Source: Annulohypoxylon bovei var. microspora
Lineage: Eukaryota; Ascomycota; Sordariomycetes; Xylariales; Hypoxylaceae
Direction: 5' to 3'
Length of the DNA: 53,531 nt
Assembly (NCBI GenBank): GCA_022836615.1
Contig: MU405406.1
Coordinates: 1-53,531 of the forward strand
A model generated the notes under the pieces. That model did no database searches. It was not told where the DNA came from and saw nothing but the letters and a program-made list of their open reading frames with translations. The position numbers and the translations under genes are program-made. Each line of letters opens with the position of its first letter. Within the stretch, counting starts at the first letter, position 1. This document shows positions 21,128 through 31,204 of the stretch, one piece after another.

Positions 21128-23313
21128 ATGCCCCGGACCTGGTTTAAAATGTTGTCGACTGGCTTTCAGATCGTCTTTGGCCTTTCTTCATTGGTCCCAT
21201 TGACCCGAGCTCAATTCCCACCAACGCCGGAGGGCGTCACCGTTCTTGAATCGAAGTTTAGCAATGGTGTCACGATTAGCTATAAGGAGGTGAGAAAATA
21301 CTAATATTAACACATATATACGGGGCGACAGCCTTTATCTACTAGGTCTAACCTTTTCCAAGCCGGGTATCTGTGAGACGACGCCGGGTGTCAAATCCTA
21401 CGCTGGCTACGTCAATCTTCCACCTGGCTCACTCGCGGACCTAGGGGAGGACCAAGATTACCCTATCAATACCTTCTTCTGGTTCTTCGAAGCGCGGAAT
21501 GACCCCGAGAATGCACCATTATCTATATGGTTGAATGGAGGTCCTGGAAGTAGCTCGTTGTACGGGCTTTTCACCGAGAACGGTCCTTGCTACGTTAATT
21601 CCGACTCCAACTCAACTACACTGAGTCAATGGGCATGGAATACGGACGGTAAGCCGAACGAAAAAGCACACTGAATGGATCGGCCATTCTTGCAAGTAAT
21701 ATTGCTAATGTGCCCAAGTTAATATGTTGTTTCTTGACCAGCCAACTCAAGTAGGCTTCTCATATGATACATTGCAAAATATCACTCAGGATCTTGTCTC
21801 TGGAGATATCGTCAAGCTCAACGAGTCTGACCCAATCCCCGAGCAAAATACGACCCTCTTAGTCGGCACATACCCGAGTCAGGATAGGAACCAAACGGCC
21901 AAAGGCACCCGCAATGCCGCCATTGCTTTGTGGCACTTCGCACAGACCTGGTTCCAAGAGTTCCCGGGGTATCATCCTAATGATTCCAGAATCAGTCTAG
22001 CTACTGAATCGTATGGCGGTAGGTACGGCCCGGAATTCACTGCCTTTTTCGAGAGGCAGAACCAGAAGATCAAGAATGGCACTTGGAACAGTACAGACGG
22101 AGAGAACTATATCCTTAATCTCGACACGCTCATCCTCATCAACTCCTGTATCGACCGCCAAGTTCAATGGCCTGCTTACCCGCACATTGCCTACAACAAT
22201 ACGTACGGACTGGAAACCGTCAACGAAACTATCTACCTGCAGATGGTGGATGCCCTCGAGAAACCTGGCGGGTGCCGCGATCAAATTAATGATTGCCGCG
22301 CTCTAGCACTTGTGTATGACCCTGAGAACATTGGTATCAACGCCACCGTGAACGAAGTGTGTTCAGATGCGGAGACATTTTGCTCCAACGAAGTCAGGGG
22401 TCCATACCTTGACTATTCAGGTCGCAACTATTACGATTACGCATCCCTCGACCCCAACCCCTTCCCGGCTCCGTTTTTCGGTCTCTATCTCAATCAACCT
22501 CATGTCCAGAAAGCGATCGGCGTTCCTATAAACTACACTCAGTCTTCAAGCGCCGTAGCCTATGCTTTTAGGGCGATAGGCGACTATCCCCGGCCGGGAT
22601 GGATCGAAGATCTCACATACCTGCTCGAAAGCGGAATAAAGGTCCACCTTATGTACGGCGATCGAGATTACGCGTGTAACTGGATCGGCGGCGAGGCCGT
22701 TAGCTTGGCCGTCAACTACACCGGCACTGAAAGGTTCCACGACGCGGGATACACAGATATCGTTATCAACGACACGTACATCGGGGGACAGGTCCGCCAG
22801 TACGGCAACTTTTCTTTCTCACGCGTATACGAGGCCGGGCACGAAGTCCCCGCTTACCAACCCGAGACGGCGTATAAGATGTTCCACCGTGCTCTGTTCA
22901 ACAAAGATATCGCGACCGGCACTGTCGACCTCATCGACAACCCCGAGTACGTTACCGAGGGGCCCGCCGACACGTGGGCGATCAAGAATGTGGACCCGCC
23001 GGACTTGTTGCACTTCTGTTATGTGTACGACACATCTACGTGCACCGAGGAGCAGATCGAAAGCGTACTCAACGGCACGGCTGTTATCCTCAACGGCATC
23101 GTCAAGGACAAGAACTCGACGCAGCTGTTCCCGGAGATCTTCGGCCCTGCGTCTACTACGACCTCCGGATCCACGGCGGTTGCCAGTGAGAGCGCCTCGG
23201 CGACTGGGAGTAGTGCTGCCACTCGTATCGCGGGAGACGGAATTGGTGCACGGACTCTAGGGTTCTGGGCTGTGGCGATGGCATTGATACATGTTTCTTT
23301 GGCCTGGTTATGA
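21128..23313 (+). CDS. Serine carboxypeptidase (peptidase S10), GPI-type
   Basis: Secreted serine exopeptidase that removes C-terminal residues from peptides in the secretory pathway or at the cell surface. Exons 21128-21289, 21363-21648 and 21719-23313 give 680 residues; an in-frame second ATG at 21149 would give 673. A signal peptide follows either start and ends near LTRAQ. Family marks: PGICETTPGVKSY, LNGGPGSSS (oxyanion region), the nucleophile motif ATESYGGRYG (Ser about 247), the Asp motif YGDRDYACNW (about 462-471) and the His motif AGHEVPAYQP (His about 524). Both introns have CTAA-type branch sites; the second splits the Val of NTDVNMLFLD. After the catalytic domain a Ser/Thr/Ala-rich linker leads to a hydrophobic C-terminus (LGFWAVAMALIHVSLAWL), typical of a GPI signal. 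Many NxS/T sites. It converges on the methyltransferase gene. Confidence 0.93.
21290..21362 (+). other. Intron 1 of the S10 carboxypeptidase
   Basis: Donor GTGAGA, branch-like GTCTAACC and acceptor TTCCAAG, 73 nt. Phase 0; joins SYKE to PGICETTPG. An earlier AG (in CTACTAG) is skipped because only the later one gives the conserved start of this exon. Confidence 0.85.
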
Positions 23314-23733
23314 TAAATGACAGATAGATTTTAGATTATGAACAGCGATATTTGCTACTGGACATGATTGTGTCTCTTTTTAAATTAAAAAACAAGCACA
23401 AGTATGCGCCAACTTACAACGCTGAGGGTGGACAAGAAGAGCAAATTCCCCTCTGCCCCGCCCCCTTTTTTTTCTAGTAACTTGCTTCGTAACATCTAGT
23501 GATTCGCCAAATCTTAACGCAGATAGCTACCTCAAGTCACTTAATCTACTAAAATAATATCCTCATCGAGTCATGCTTCTATGAAGGGTATGTAAGGAAT
23601 TTTCTTTTTTGGTTCATCTACTTCCCTCTTGTTTTGCTCCCACAGTCCTACATTTTAGATCCGCCCATGCTTAGTCTCACTTCAATAGACGGGAATAAGT
23701 CTATTCTTGATCGACGGTGCACTTGATAACATC
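23314..23733. other. Intergenic between convergent genes
   Basis: About 420 bases between the stop codons of the carboxypeptidase and the methyltransferase. Contains a T run near 23466-23474 and AT-rich DNA suited to two opposing 3' ends. No coding signal seen. Confidence 0.55.
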
Positions 23734-24980
23734 TCAAGGACGGGTGATAGATAATATCTTTATAGGAACCGCGGCCGCATAAAAGAGAGATTTCTGTTGG
23801 CGCATCGGCTTTGGTTCGGATTCTATATCTTCTACTGTGAAGTGGCGAGAGGCTGCAAGAGTCAGAGTACTTTATCCGTATAACCAGATACACATATACG
23901 CGTAGACTTTCAAATACATACCGCACTCATCTTGGAATGTTCGAAACGTTTCAGCATTTCGGACAACGCCTGCTATGACGACCTTGAGCTTCGGTCTCAT
24001 ATCGAAGAGATTGCTAAGCGTCGATACAAGAGCCGATATAGCTATCTTCTCGTAGGTCTGCGGAATGTGTTAGACTTAAGTTTCCATCTTGAGACGATCG
24101 GACAGTGCGGGCTTACAATATCGGCGCCGATAACGATATCGTACGGGTGAGCAGCACAGTCGTCTTCGATCCACGTCCCTCCAAGATCACGGCCCCATGT
24201 TAAAGGTTTAGCCTGGACTTTCTGGTGGTTGTCGTCAAGTTCGTTCAACGCAAGGTTCTCATTTAATGTTTCAATGACCTTTTCATCGCCATCCGTGGTA
24301 GTAACGTGGTTCGCATGTAAATGCTTGGCCAAGAGAATAGTGAGAAATCCGGTGCCAGCGCCCAGCTCTAGCACATTCTTGTTGCGGACGAGACTTGAGC
24401 CAGTGTCGGTCAGCAGGTAAGAGCCTAGGTGAAGTGATCCCTCCCAAGTCCTAAATCCCGTTGTCCGCGAACCTGAGACTAAGTGCCGCCGCTCAAGTAG
24501 CGTTATCGTACATTCTGGCACATCACTATAGCCATCATTGAAACTGCCCTTTTCTGGAGTGCAGGTAAATGTCACATACGTCTTTTCCTGGGCTACCTGA
24601 AACTCGGATAGCACCCCTCTAGTAGTCAATGATGCGAGGTGCGTCATGAGCTCTTGTGAAATTTCCTGGGAAGATTTAGATGTGCCTTCGCTAATATGTT
24701 TAGAAGAATAAAAATAATAAAACGTACTCACACCGTCATTTGCTGTTTTCTTAACTCTAGATAGGAGCAGCTTTAAGACGCACATCTGATAACTCTCGGG
24801 TGGTAACCTCAGGTTCAGACTTTGGTCGAAAAGGTGTCTGTACAGCCATCTTTGTACATCTACACTCTTGAGGAACTTAAGTGGCGGCCAAGCTAGAAAG
24901 TCGGGTTCGAATAGCTGCATGTACTGCCGGCGCAGAAGGAGCAATTGAGGGTCTATGTCATGATCTGACATCTCTAGCAC
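23734..24980 (-). CDS. EFM3: EEF2KMT/EFM3-type protein-lysine methyltransferase (FAM86 family)
   Basis: SAM-dependent methyltransferase; relatives (yeast EFM3, human FAM86A/EEF2KMT) methylate a lysine of translation elongation factor 2. Exons in transcription order: 24980-24732, 24665-24117, 24057-23922, 23852-23734, giving 350 residues. The FAM86 N-terminal module is visible in LKSVDVQRWLYRHLFD; motif I is VLELGAGTGFLTILLAKHL with the acidic DGD of the next strand; the post-I region has YDIVIGADI, completed by TYEKIAISALVSTL after intron 2. The C-terminal strand VVIAGVVRNAETFRTF and the final MRQQKSLFYAAAVPIKIL fit the family end. Intron 1 (24666-24731) is 66 nt with no in-frame stop, so an unspliced read looks open; typical splice sites and family alignment favour removal. 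A second Met four codons in (24971) is also possible. Confidence 0.9.
24666..24731 (-). other. Intron 1 of the EFM3-like gene, length divisible by three
   Basis: Donor GTGAGT and acceptor TCCCAG. The 66 nt contain no in-frame stop, so retention would add 22 residues (Tyr/Phe/Ser-rich) instead of truncating the protein. Removal joins KKTANDG to EISQELM. Confidence 0.75.
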
Positions 24981-25881
24981 TTGGGGTTTTGAAGTTGCAC
25001 TTGGTACGTTTGTGGATGGGCGATATTCCTCGTTTCGCCTTATTGCATAGGACGTAGTACAAAAAGTTACTTGATACTTGCATATAGCTATGTAGGTATA
25101 AACTTAGTGGCTATGAAGATATCCAGTGGAAGACACATAGGGTTAGGGTTAAGGTATCAATACGAGGCGCCCAACATTGTTCATCTAGGTACGTATGTAA
25201 TAGACATGCGTTAACCTTGGAAGTTCACCTCATCATTTTCCACATATCCAAGGTAAGGCTATTTACGCAGCTCAGTCGGTATATTGGATTAAGTTGGGAG
25301 ATGGAAACCTCTGGCTAATGTATTATGGGCTTTTGAACCTTGGTATATATTTAACTTTAGTCATACAGGTCAATGAGGAAAGACAGTTCTGTACGACTTA
25401 CTTGATGGTATATTTATAATAATTAATCATGGTGACAATAAGTGAACTCGATATTGAATAGGAGAAGAACAGACTCATAGAATAGAGCCGGAAAAGATCA
25501 TATCATTCTACCTAGGTACCTTCGTATAAACAGGTCTAGTTTAAGGGGGGGCATCGTCTTGGGATTATTACCACAACATCGTAACATCGGTATATGTTTC
25601 GACTGCGGAAGTCTTCTAGTATACATTGTAGTTTACTAATCACCCTCTTGCATACTTTAGTAGATGGTGTGTTAATACAAGGTGAAGTGACAGGATACTC
25701 CAGTCACGAAAATTGATAAGAGCGATATTTGATGACCCACGTATCATGCCAACTTAGGGCCGTCTAGGTAGCGCGAAGAGAATCTTTATGTAAAATCTTA
25801 AGAAGTGAAAATTTCCATCGCAGCTTCTCAGCTCCACCGCACCATGAAAACTAGCGCCTTCGAGAACGCGGCAGCTTAAAT
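24981..25881. other. Intergenic, 0.9 kb
   Basis: Upstream of the methyltransferase gene and of the tRNA gene. AT-rich with an exact TACCTAGGTA at 25509-25518. No reading frame of note. Confidence 0.5.
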
Positions 25882-25977
25882 TCTCGATTCGTCTAGTGGT
25901 TAGGATACCTGCTTGTCATTATCTTGACGATAGAGTCGAATACGCAGGTGGCCGGGGTTCAATTCCCCGATCGGGAG
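25882..25977 (+). tRNA. tRNA-Asp (GTC) with a 24-nt intron
   Basis: Acceptor stem TCTCGAT (25882-25888) pairs with ATCGGGA (25970-25976, one T-G pair), discriminator G at 25977. The anticodon stem CCTGC pairs with GCAGG; the loop TTGTCAC appears once 25919-25942 is removed, with anticodon GTC at 25915-25917. The intron sits between positions 37 and 38, the standard site for nuclear tRNA introns. The T arm GCCGGGGTTCAATTCCCCGA is well paired and contains the B box; TAGTGGTTAGG serves as A box. A run of eight T (25988-25995) ends transcription. Confidence 0.93.
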
Positions 25978-25987
25978 GATTATATAA

Positions 25988-25995
25988 TTTTTTTT
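25988..25995 (+). terminator. RNA polymerase III terminator
   Basis: Eight consecutive T ten bases after the tRNA-Asp discriminator base. Confidence 0.85.
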
Positions 25996-26703
25996 CCTTC
26001 TCGTTCTTCTTCCGCCCCTTATTTATATACACGTGAAGTCGAAGAAAAGTTATTGTTGTAAGTATAAGTTGTTTTTCATGGTAGACCTTGAATATCCGTA
26101 ACTAGGTAGGTAGGTACCTATGTATACATTTGACATAAACCCCCTTTCTTTACTTGGGTAAATAAACTGAACAACAATATGAAATGTTAATTGTTTTGGG
26201 AATTTGTATGGAATCTCTGGTGGAAGTACGTTATATTCATGGAATATTACCTGACACGTCATTTTCATATCCTTGATAATTGATGCTGGTAATTATTTCT
26301 CATAGGTAGGTTATTATTTGTAGATGTCCTATTTGGGCGTCGGCATGAAATGATATGTCACACTCGAATAGCCAATTTTGTAATGGAATGCAACACAATG
26401 GAGGGACTAAGTCCAAAAAGTCCACGGTTTTTTAGCCTGCATGTGGTGTCACCGCTCATGCCACCGGCAGTGACTAGCATCGACAGCTACGTAGAGGATT
26501 TGTTCGGAACTAGGTACTCCGAACATCTCAAGGCGGTCATATGCTATTGAACACCGATTAGGTAGGTTAGGAAGCCACCTCGGGTTGTCGCTAGACTCTG
26601 TAATTCTTAGCTGAGTTGCTCTATGTCGTAACAGCTACACCAATGTAAGTCACATTATAGCAGTGCCGACTACTCCACGAAGTTGCATCAGCCGTAGCAA
26701 GTC
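25996..26703. other. Intergenic, 0.7 kb
   Basis: Between the tRNA and the oxygenase gene. Contains a tandem TAGG stretch and TAGGTACCTA near 26102-26118. The short frame at 26350-26550 shows nothing recognisable. Confidence 0.5.
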
Positions 26704-27769
26704 ATGGCTCTAATAGTTCGGCCGTCCAGCATCACGGCTCTCAGTATCACCATAGTCGCTATATTAGCACCGATCCTCTACCGGTTCGCGTTCCCATATA
26801 TTACATCTCTACCTCCGTACCTCGTTTCGCACTCCCCATTGATATCGAAGATCTTCGATCGGGATATTGAACACGCGTCCCCCTCATCATCCTCCCCAGC
26901 AACATCACCATCCTTTACTTGTCTCCCGCACACCTACACGACGGAGATCATATCGCTCGACCCGCTGCTGATCTACATCGACTCGTTCCTCGCGCCGGCC
27001 GAAGTCGCCGCCCTCCTCGAAGCCGGCGAGCTCGCGTTCGCGCCGTCGCAGGTGCACAAGCGCGGGCGCAGCCAGAACACGGCGGACCGCACGTCGTCGT
27101 CGGCGGGGCTGCCGCGCGACGCCGCTGCCGTGCGCTGCGTGTTGGCGCGCGCCGAGCGCTTCCTCGGCACGCTGCTGGACCCCGCGCGCGACGACGTCGG
27201 CCCGCCGCAGCTCGTGCGCTACACCGCCGGCCAGCGCTTCAACCGCCACCGCGACTGGTACGAGCGCCCGCAGCCCGTCCGCAGGGGCATGCTGGGCCGC
27301 GGCAAGACCTGGAACCGCGTCGCTAGCTTCTTCGCCATCCTGCAGGATCAGTGCGAGGGCGGCGAGACCTGGTTCCCGTTCGTGAATACCACTCTGCCCT
27401 CGAAGGCTGACGGGGAGGGCCGGCAGTTCTGGAAAACGCACGAGGATGGCGGTTTGGCGTTTAGACCTGTAGCCGGCAACGCGCTTTTCGTATGTAATGT
27501 CTTATTTATCTTCTCCTCCCTCCCCCATTTTCCTATCTTGAAAGTTAGGACTCCTAGACTCGGCTTATTTGAAGAGTTATCGCCATTGAAGCACGTCCGA
27601 GGTAGCTCGATTTTTCATACGAATAGGTCACCGCTAACTGTCGATGCTGCAGTGGGTTAATCTATTTGCGAACGGCACGGGTGATGATCGGACTACCCAC
27701 GCTGGATTGCCGGTAGAAGGGGGTCTCAAGACAGCTATGAACATCTGGCCGCGCAAATTTTATGGTTAA
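26704..27769 (+). CDS. Prolyl 4-hydroxylase-type Fe(II)/2-oxoglutarate dioxygenase
   Basis: Oxygenase of the P4Hc family, using Fe(II), O2 and 2-oxoglutarate, probably to hydroxylate prolyl residues. Exons 26704-27489 and 27653-27769 give 300 residues. An N-terminal hydrophobic segment (about residues 10-42) suggests a signal anchor. Iron ligands are His182 and Asp184 in RFNRHRDWY and His278 in RTTHAGLPVEGG; Lys288 in GGLKTAMNIWPR fits the 2-oxoglutarate-binding base. GGETWFPF is the usual strand between them. The last ligand and Lys lie wholly in exon 2, so the 163-nt intron (donor GTATGT, acceptor CTGCAG) must be removed for activity; reading straight through ends after a non-homologous tail. 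Exon 1 is strikingly rich in GC, which produces spurious frames on both strands. The substrate is not predictable. Confidence 0.9.
27490..27652 (+). other. Intron of the prolyl hydroxylase-like gene
   Basis: 163 nt, donor GTATGT, branch-like GCTAACTG and acceptor GCTGCAG. Phase 0; joins GNALF to WVNLFANGTGDD. Confidence 0.85.
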
Positions 27770-27824
27770 GATATAGATTCGGACGAATTAGTCAGCCTCG
27801 TGCTGCAGACCTCAGTGGTTTTGG

Positions 27825-27858
27825 TTTTTTTTTTTGGTTTTTTTTAAAAAAAAAAAAC
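27825..27858. repeat. T-run / A-run junction
   Basis: T runs broken by GG pairs followed directly by a run of 12 A, making a self-complementary tract downstream of the oxygenase gene. It resembles the tract near 6345-6392. May affect 3' end formation or mark a decayed foldback element. Confidence 0.45.
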
Positions 27859-28047
27859 GAGTCTATAGTGCTACCGTGATATTAATCGGGGTGGATTCGC
27901 TGCGCGTGCCTAAACAGAGGGTTAAGATGTCCCTTGTCGTATTGTAAAAAGTACCAGTTTTTGGCTATGTAGAGTTGTCCGGGTCTACGGGGCGTACATG
28001 TTTTTGACTCATATCCGATACCACGTCTAAACCTCCAATCGTATTAT

Positions 28048-30383
28048 CTAAGCTTGGACGATAATGTGGACGTCTGTGACGGTAGCCCGTGCCATTTTCT
28101 TCAGAAGCGTCCTTTCGTCGGCTTCGCGATACCTTTCCCAGCCGTCGAGTCCTTCCTTAGCCTGAATACTCAATGTCTCGTAGCCCTGCTTTATCACTTC
28201 CGCTACCTCGGTGCTAGTAAGGTTTCTTTTAGAGCCGCCAGACTCAAGCATAGTCTTGTAGTGCGCGCTCACGCTGACGAGCGTACCTATTGAATTTGAC
28301 GGCCGGCTTGTGAGGCCGTATGTGTCGCGGAACTTTACCAAGACCTCGCCGCTCTCTACAACTTTGTAGAATAGATCATCGTAGGCGGCTGGAGTGGGAA
28401 GAAATGCCTCACCGGCGGAGAGGGAGAGAGCCAAGAGGTTCACGACAAGATCCAGCAGGGAATCGAAGTGTGATAGACCCTTAAGATCAGCGGCGTAGGT
28501 TGTGAGGAAGCGGATAAGGGACAAGAGTGAGCGGAACAGCTCGGACCAATGGTAGTGCAATCGAGTTCTTGATCGCGAGAGGTACGATATGATACGGAGC
28601 ATAATACCGACGCATAGAGTGTACAAACTAACATCTAGCCTGCGGCGCAGGTTATGGTTGATGCCGTCAATCATGGTGTCTAGCACACTGGTTGCTAAGA
28701 TGCGATCCCCTCGTACGGCCGGGAGGAAAGGTTGCCGCTGACGGCAGAGTCTGACGGCGACCTTGCTCTCGTCACTACACAATCGCTTACATAGAAGCTG
28801 GTCCTCGATAAGCAACCGAAAAACCATCAGGCTGAGATGTGCGTAATTAGTGGCTCGGGCAGAGAGGAAAGCATGTTGGAGGAGGTAAGAGGTCAACGAT
28901 AAGAAACTGGAGATAGGTTGCTCTTCGCCCTTCTCAGCTGGCAGTGAGACGAGATTAAAGCAGAAGAGCTTGTTGGCGTGGCTGAAATCGTATGTTCCTA
29001 ACAGTACGGCAGCATCCTCACCCGGCCTAGCTGGATTAGTCATAGATAGGAGGTGAACAGGAGGATGAGGATAGCTTACAGTTTTGCAAACATCTGCTTT
29101 GCTTCTTCCGGGTCGTATGTCGGTTTCTGGTTCGACTTTGGGCCGGGGGCAATGGCTCCAAGCCCAATCATGTTCAGAGTGTTGGCGATGGTCCATCCTT
29201 CAGGTAAGTCTTGTAGGATATCGATATATTGAGTTCTCAAACTTCGGCAAGTTTGTCCAACACATCTAACTATCTTCTGTATGGTCGCCTCGTTAACGAA
29301 ATCATTTAGGCGTAGTTGATAAGGGTTCTGGAACTCGAATTTGTTGTAGTTTGCTAGTAAGCCTAACAACATAAACGGTTCCAGTGCCCTATGCGGCGAA
29401 TCCGATTCTTGGATGAACTAAATCGCGTCAGCCACATATTTGAGTGGGAATATTGAAGAAGCCAACCTTCATGATGGCGGGGAAAAGATCTCGTTGTATG
29501 AAATATGTCAGGAGACTTGTCTGGTACGCGCCCGAGGTAATAGACAAGACAACCTCGACGGCTTTCTGTCGAACCTCCACTACGCCGTTCGTTAGCCCCT
29601 TTACCAATCCTACAAGCATACCTACCTAGGTAGATACGGTAGATACGGTAGATATGGTAGATATGGTAGATACCTAGGTAGGTACATGGGTATTTTGAAC
29701 GCCAACATACTTGATTTACCATTGCGGATTATCCCGTCTATGGCGCCTACAAAATCAGTGAAGACGGCATCAACCTGATCTAGTCCTGCCAGCACAGCTA
29801 TTATATCCGAGCTCGGATTCGTGTACTTCTTAGGGAGAACGGCGGAGAAGAAAGTTGTAAGGGTCTTTATACGTATAAAAAATTATAGTTAGAAATATAG
29901 ACCCTATATAGTAATTCTAGAGCTAGGCGTCGGTTGTTACCTCGAGGGCGTGCAAGTCGGCGACGCCATTGCCCTTCTTTAAGCATTCTACGGCTCGAAA
30001 GAAGAGTTGTTGGGTTTGCACCTGTAGGTTTATTAAGTCGTCGGGACCTAGGCGGGCGAGTATTCTCTGCAAAGAGAGTCGATCGGGTTTTAGAAGGAAG
30101 AATTCTGTCCAGAAACCATCAGGCTTATCGGCGTCTGGATCAACGTCGTCCTGCTCGGATGATATCGACAGTCAGCGACCCAACGCAATAGCTGCTGGTG
30201 TCACTATCTAGCAAGGGCCGACATACCTTTGGATCCCATTTGTCAGCTATTTGGCCAGTCCTAAGATTATAGAGGAAACCGATGCTCCCGAACCTTGAAA
30301 AGCGCCTCGTATAGTTGGACCACCTTTGGCTGGAAGGATTCAGGTCGAGCCTGTTGGGTCAAAGGAGAGGCAGAGGGATCCAT
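28048..30383 (-). CDS. ARMH3 homologue (DUF1741, UPF0588 family)
   Basis: Armadillo-like helical protein of the ARMH3/C10orf76 family. The human member works at the Golgi with PI4KB and GBF1; that role here is by homology only. Exons in transcription order: 30383-30294, 30150-29941, 29864-29711, 29609-29467, 29417-29080, 29026-28048; total 637 residues, with all junctions in phase. Recognisable blocks: FQPKVVQLYEALFK at the N-terminus, GFWTEFFLLKPDRLSLQ, LLTYFIQRDLFPAIMK, FMLLGLLANYNKFEFQNPYQ and LPEGWTIANTLNMIGLG, then the DUF1741 part from GTYDFSHANKLFCFNLV to the end. Introns 1 and 4 use weak donors (GTTCGG, GTTGGC). Intron 1 is the least certain: a small exon near 30230-30260 is possible. 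Intron 3 holds a 9-bp tandem repeat. Confidence 0.88.
29610..29710 (-). other. Intron 3 of the ARMH3 homologue, repeat-bearing
   Basis: 101 nt, donor GTATGT, acceptor CTTGTAG, phase 1. On the plus strand it has about four copies of the 9-mer TAGATAYGG (29631-29668) flanked on each side by the palindrome TACCTAGGTA (29623-29632 and 29671-29680), so it can fold as a stem enclosing the array. Splice sites are outside the array. Confidence 0.8.
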
Positions 30384-31204
30384 GGCCAACTACGGTGAGG
30401 CACGCAACCAGCCTATGTGATTATTCTATTTCTGATATAGGTAAAGTACCATTTTTTTAAGTAAAGAGGGGGAATAAATGATATGGCGATGTATTGATTC
30501 TCGACGATCACGGAATATGGGATAGGATATGGGATATGATATGGGATATGGGATATGGGATACATACGTATGTATGCAGGTACTATGATAAGATAATCTG
30601 ACACGCGAAGCGCATCACGAATAATAAATGCCCAATTAATTGAATGCGATTTATGTACCTAGGTATCTTTGATAGGTTATATAACAATATCTTCATTTCA
30701 AAAATAAATATCTTAATAGACAATTTACATAAATCAATTAGCTAGGTATTAAGGTTATGTGAGTTGATCACAACTAGCTTACTGCTTACCTAAGATAATA
30801 CTCGCAAGACTGGGCATTGGACGGTGGATTAACCGGAACAAATCATATTCCGCAAAGTCCCTGAGTCCATTCACCCGACAGCATGGTTGACCAATTAGAA
30901 CCCTTTGATTGGCTCGTGCGGAACCGGATGTCCCCCCAATCGACCGATGTCATCAGATGACGATTTCGGTACCTTTTAGTTTTCCATTTTCTAATTTTGC
31001 CATCAATTGCAACCAACAATCAGTAATCAAAACGTTCAACCGTCTAACCGTCTAACCGTCTAAACCTACAAACTAGTTCACGGACTTTACAGACAATTCA
31101 CATATACTATTCTACCTATCTATCTATATGCCGATAATTGTTCTACGACTTGTATCTTTCAGACGCGCAACCACCTGTATCATATCGTCGTACTCTACCC
31201 TGCC
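30384..31204. promoter_or_regulatory. Divergent promoter region, ARMH3 homologue / ISA1
   Basis: About 820 bases between two divergent genes. Contains a GGGATAT-type tandem repeat near 30516-30562, the 14-bp palindrome TACATACGTATGTA (about 30561-30574), an exact TACCTAGGTA (30656-30665), CCAAT boxes in both directions near 30891-30912, a further CCAAT at 30936-30940, the inverted repeat GTCATCAGATGAC (30949-30961) and three CCGTCTAA units just upstream of ISA1 (about 31039-31062). CCAAT boxes before an Fe-S gene could suit control by the CCAAT-binding complex, but no specific factor can be assigned. Confidence 0.5.

Noticed and set aside
23648..23926. Stand-alone 92-residue minus-strand protein
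   Set aside because: It is an out-of-frame reading across intron 3 and the last exon of the EFM3-like gene; the correct frame ends LSITRP at 23734.
26905..27441. 178-codon minus-strand frame and a 135-codon plus-strand frame over the prolyl hydroxylase exon
   Set aside because: Ala/Arg-rich shadows of the GC-rich exon; the oxygenase frame carries all catalytic motifs.
28048..29196. Separate 382-residue gene starting at 29196
   Set aside because: Its first part reads antisense-free intron and out-of-frame exon sequence; the splice at 29079/29026 joins it in phase to the ARMH3 exons upstream.
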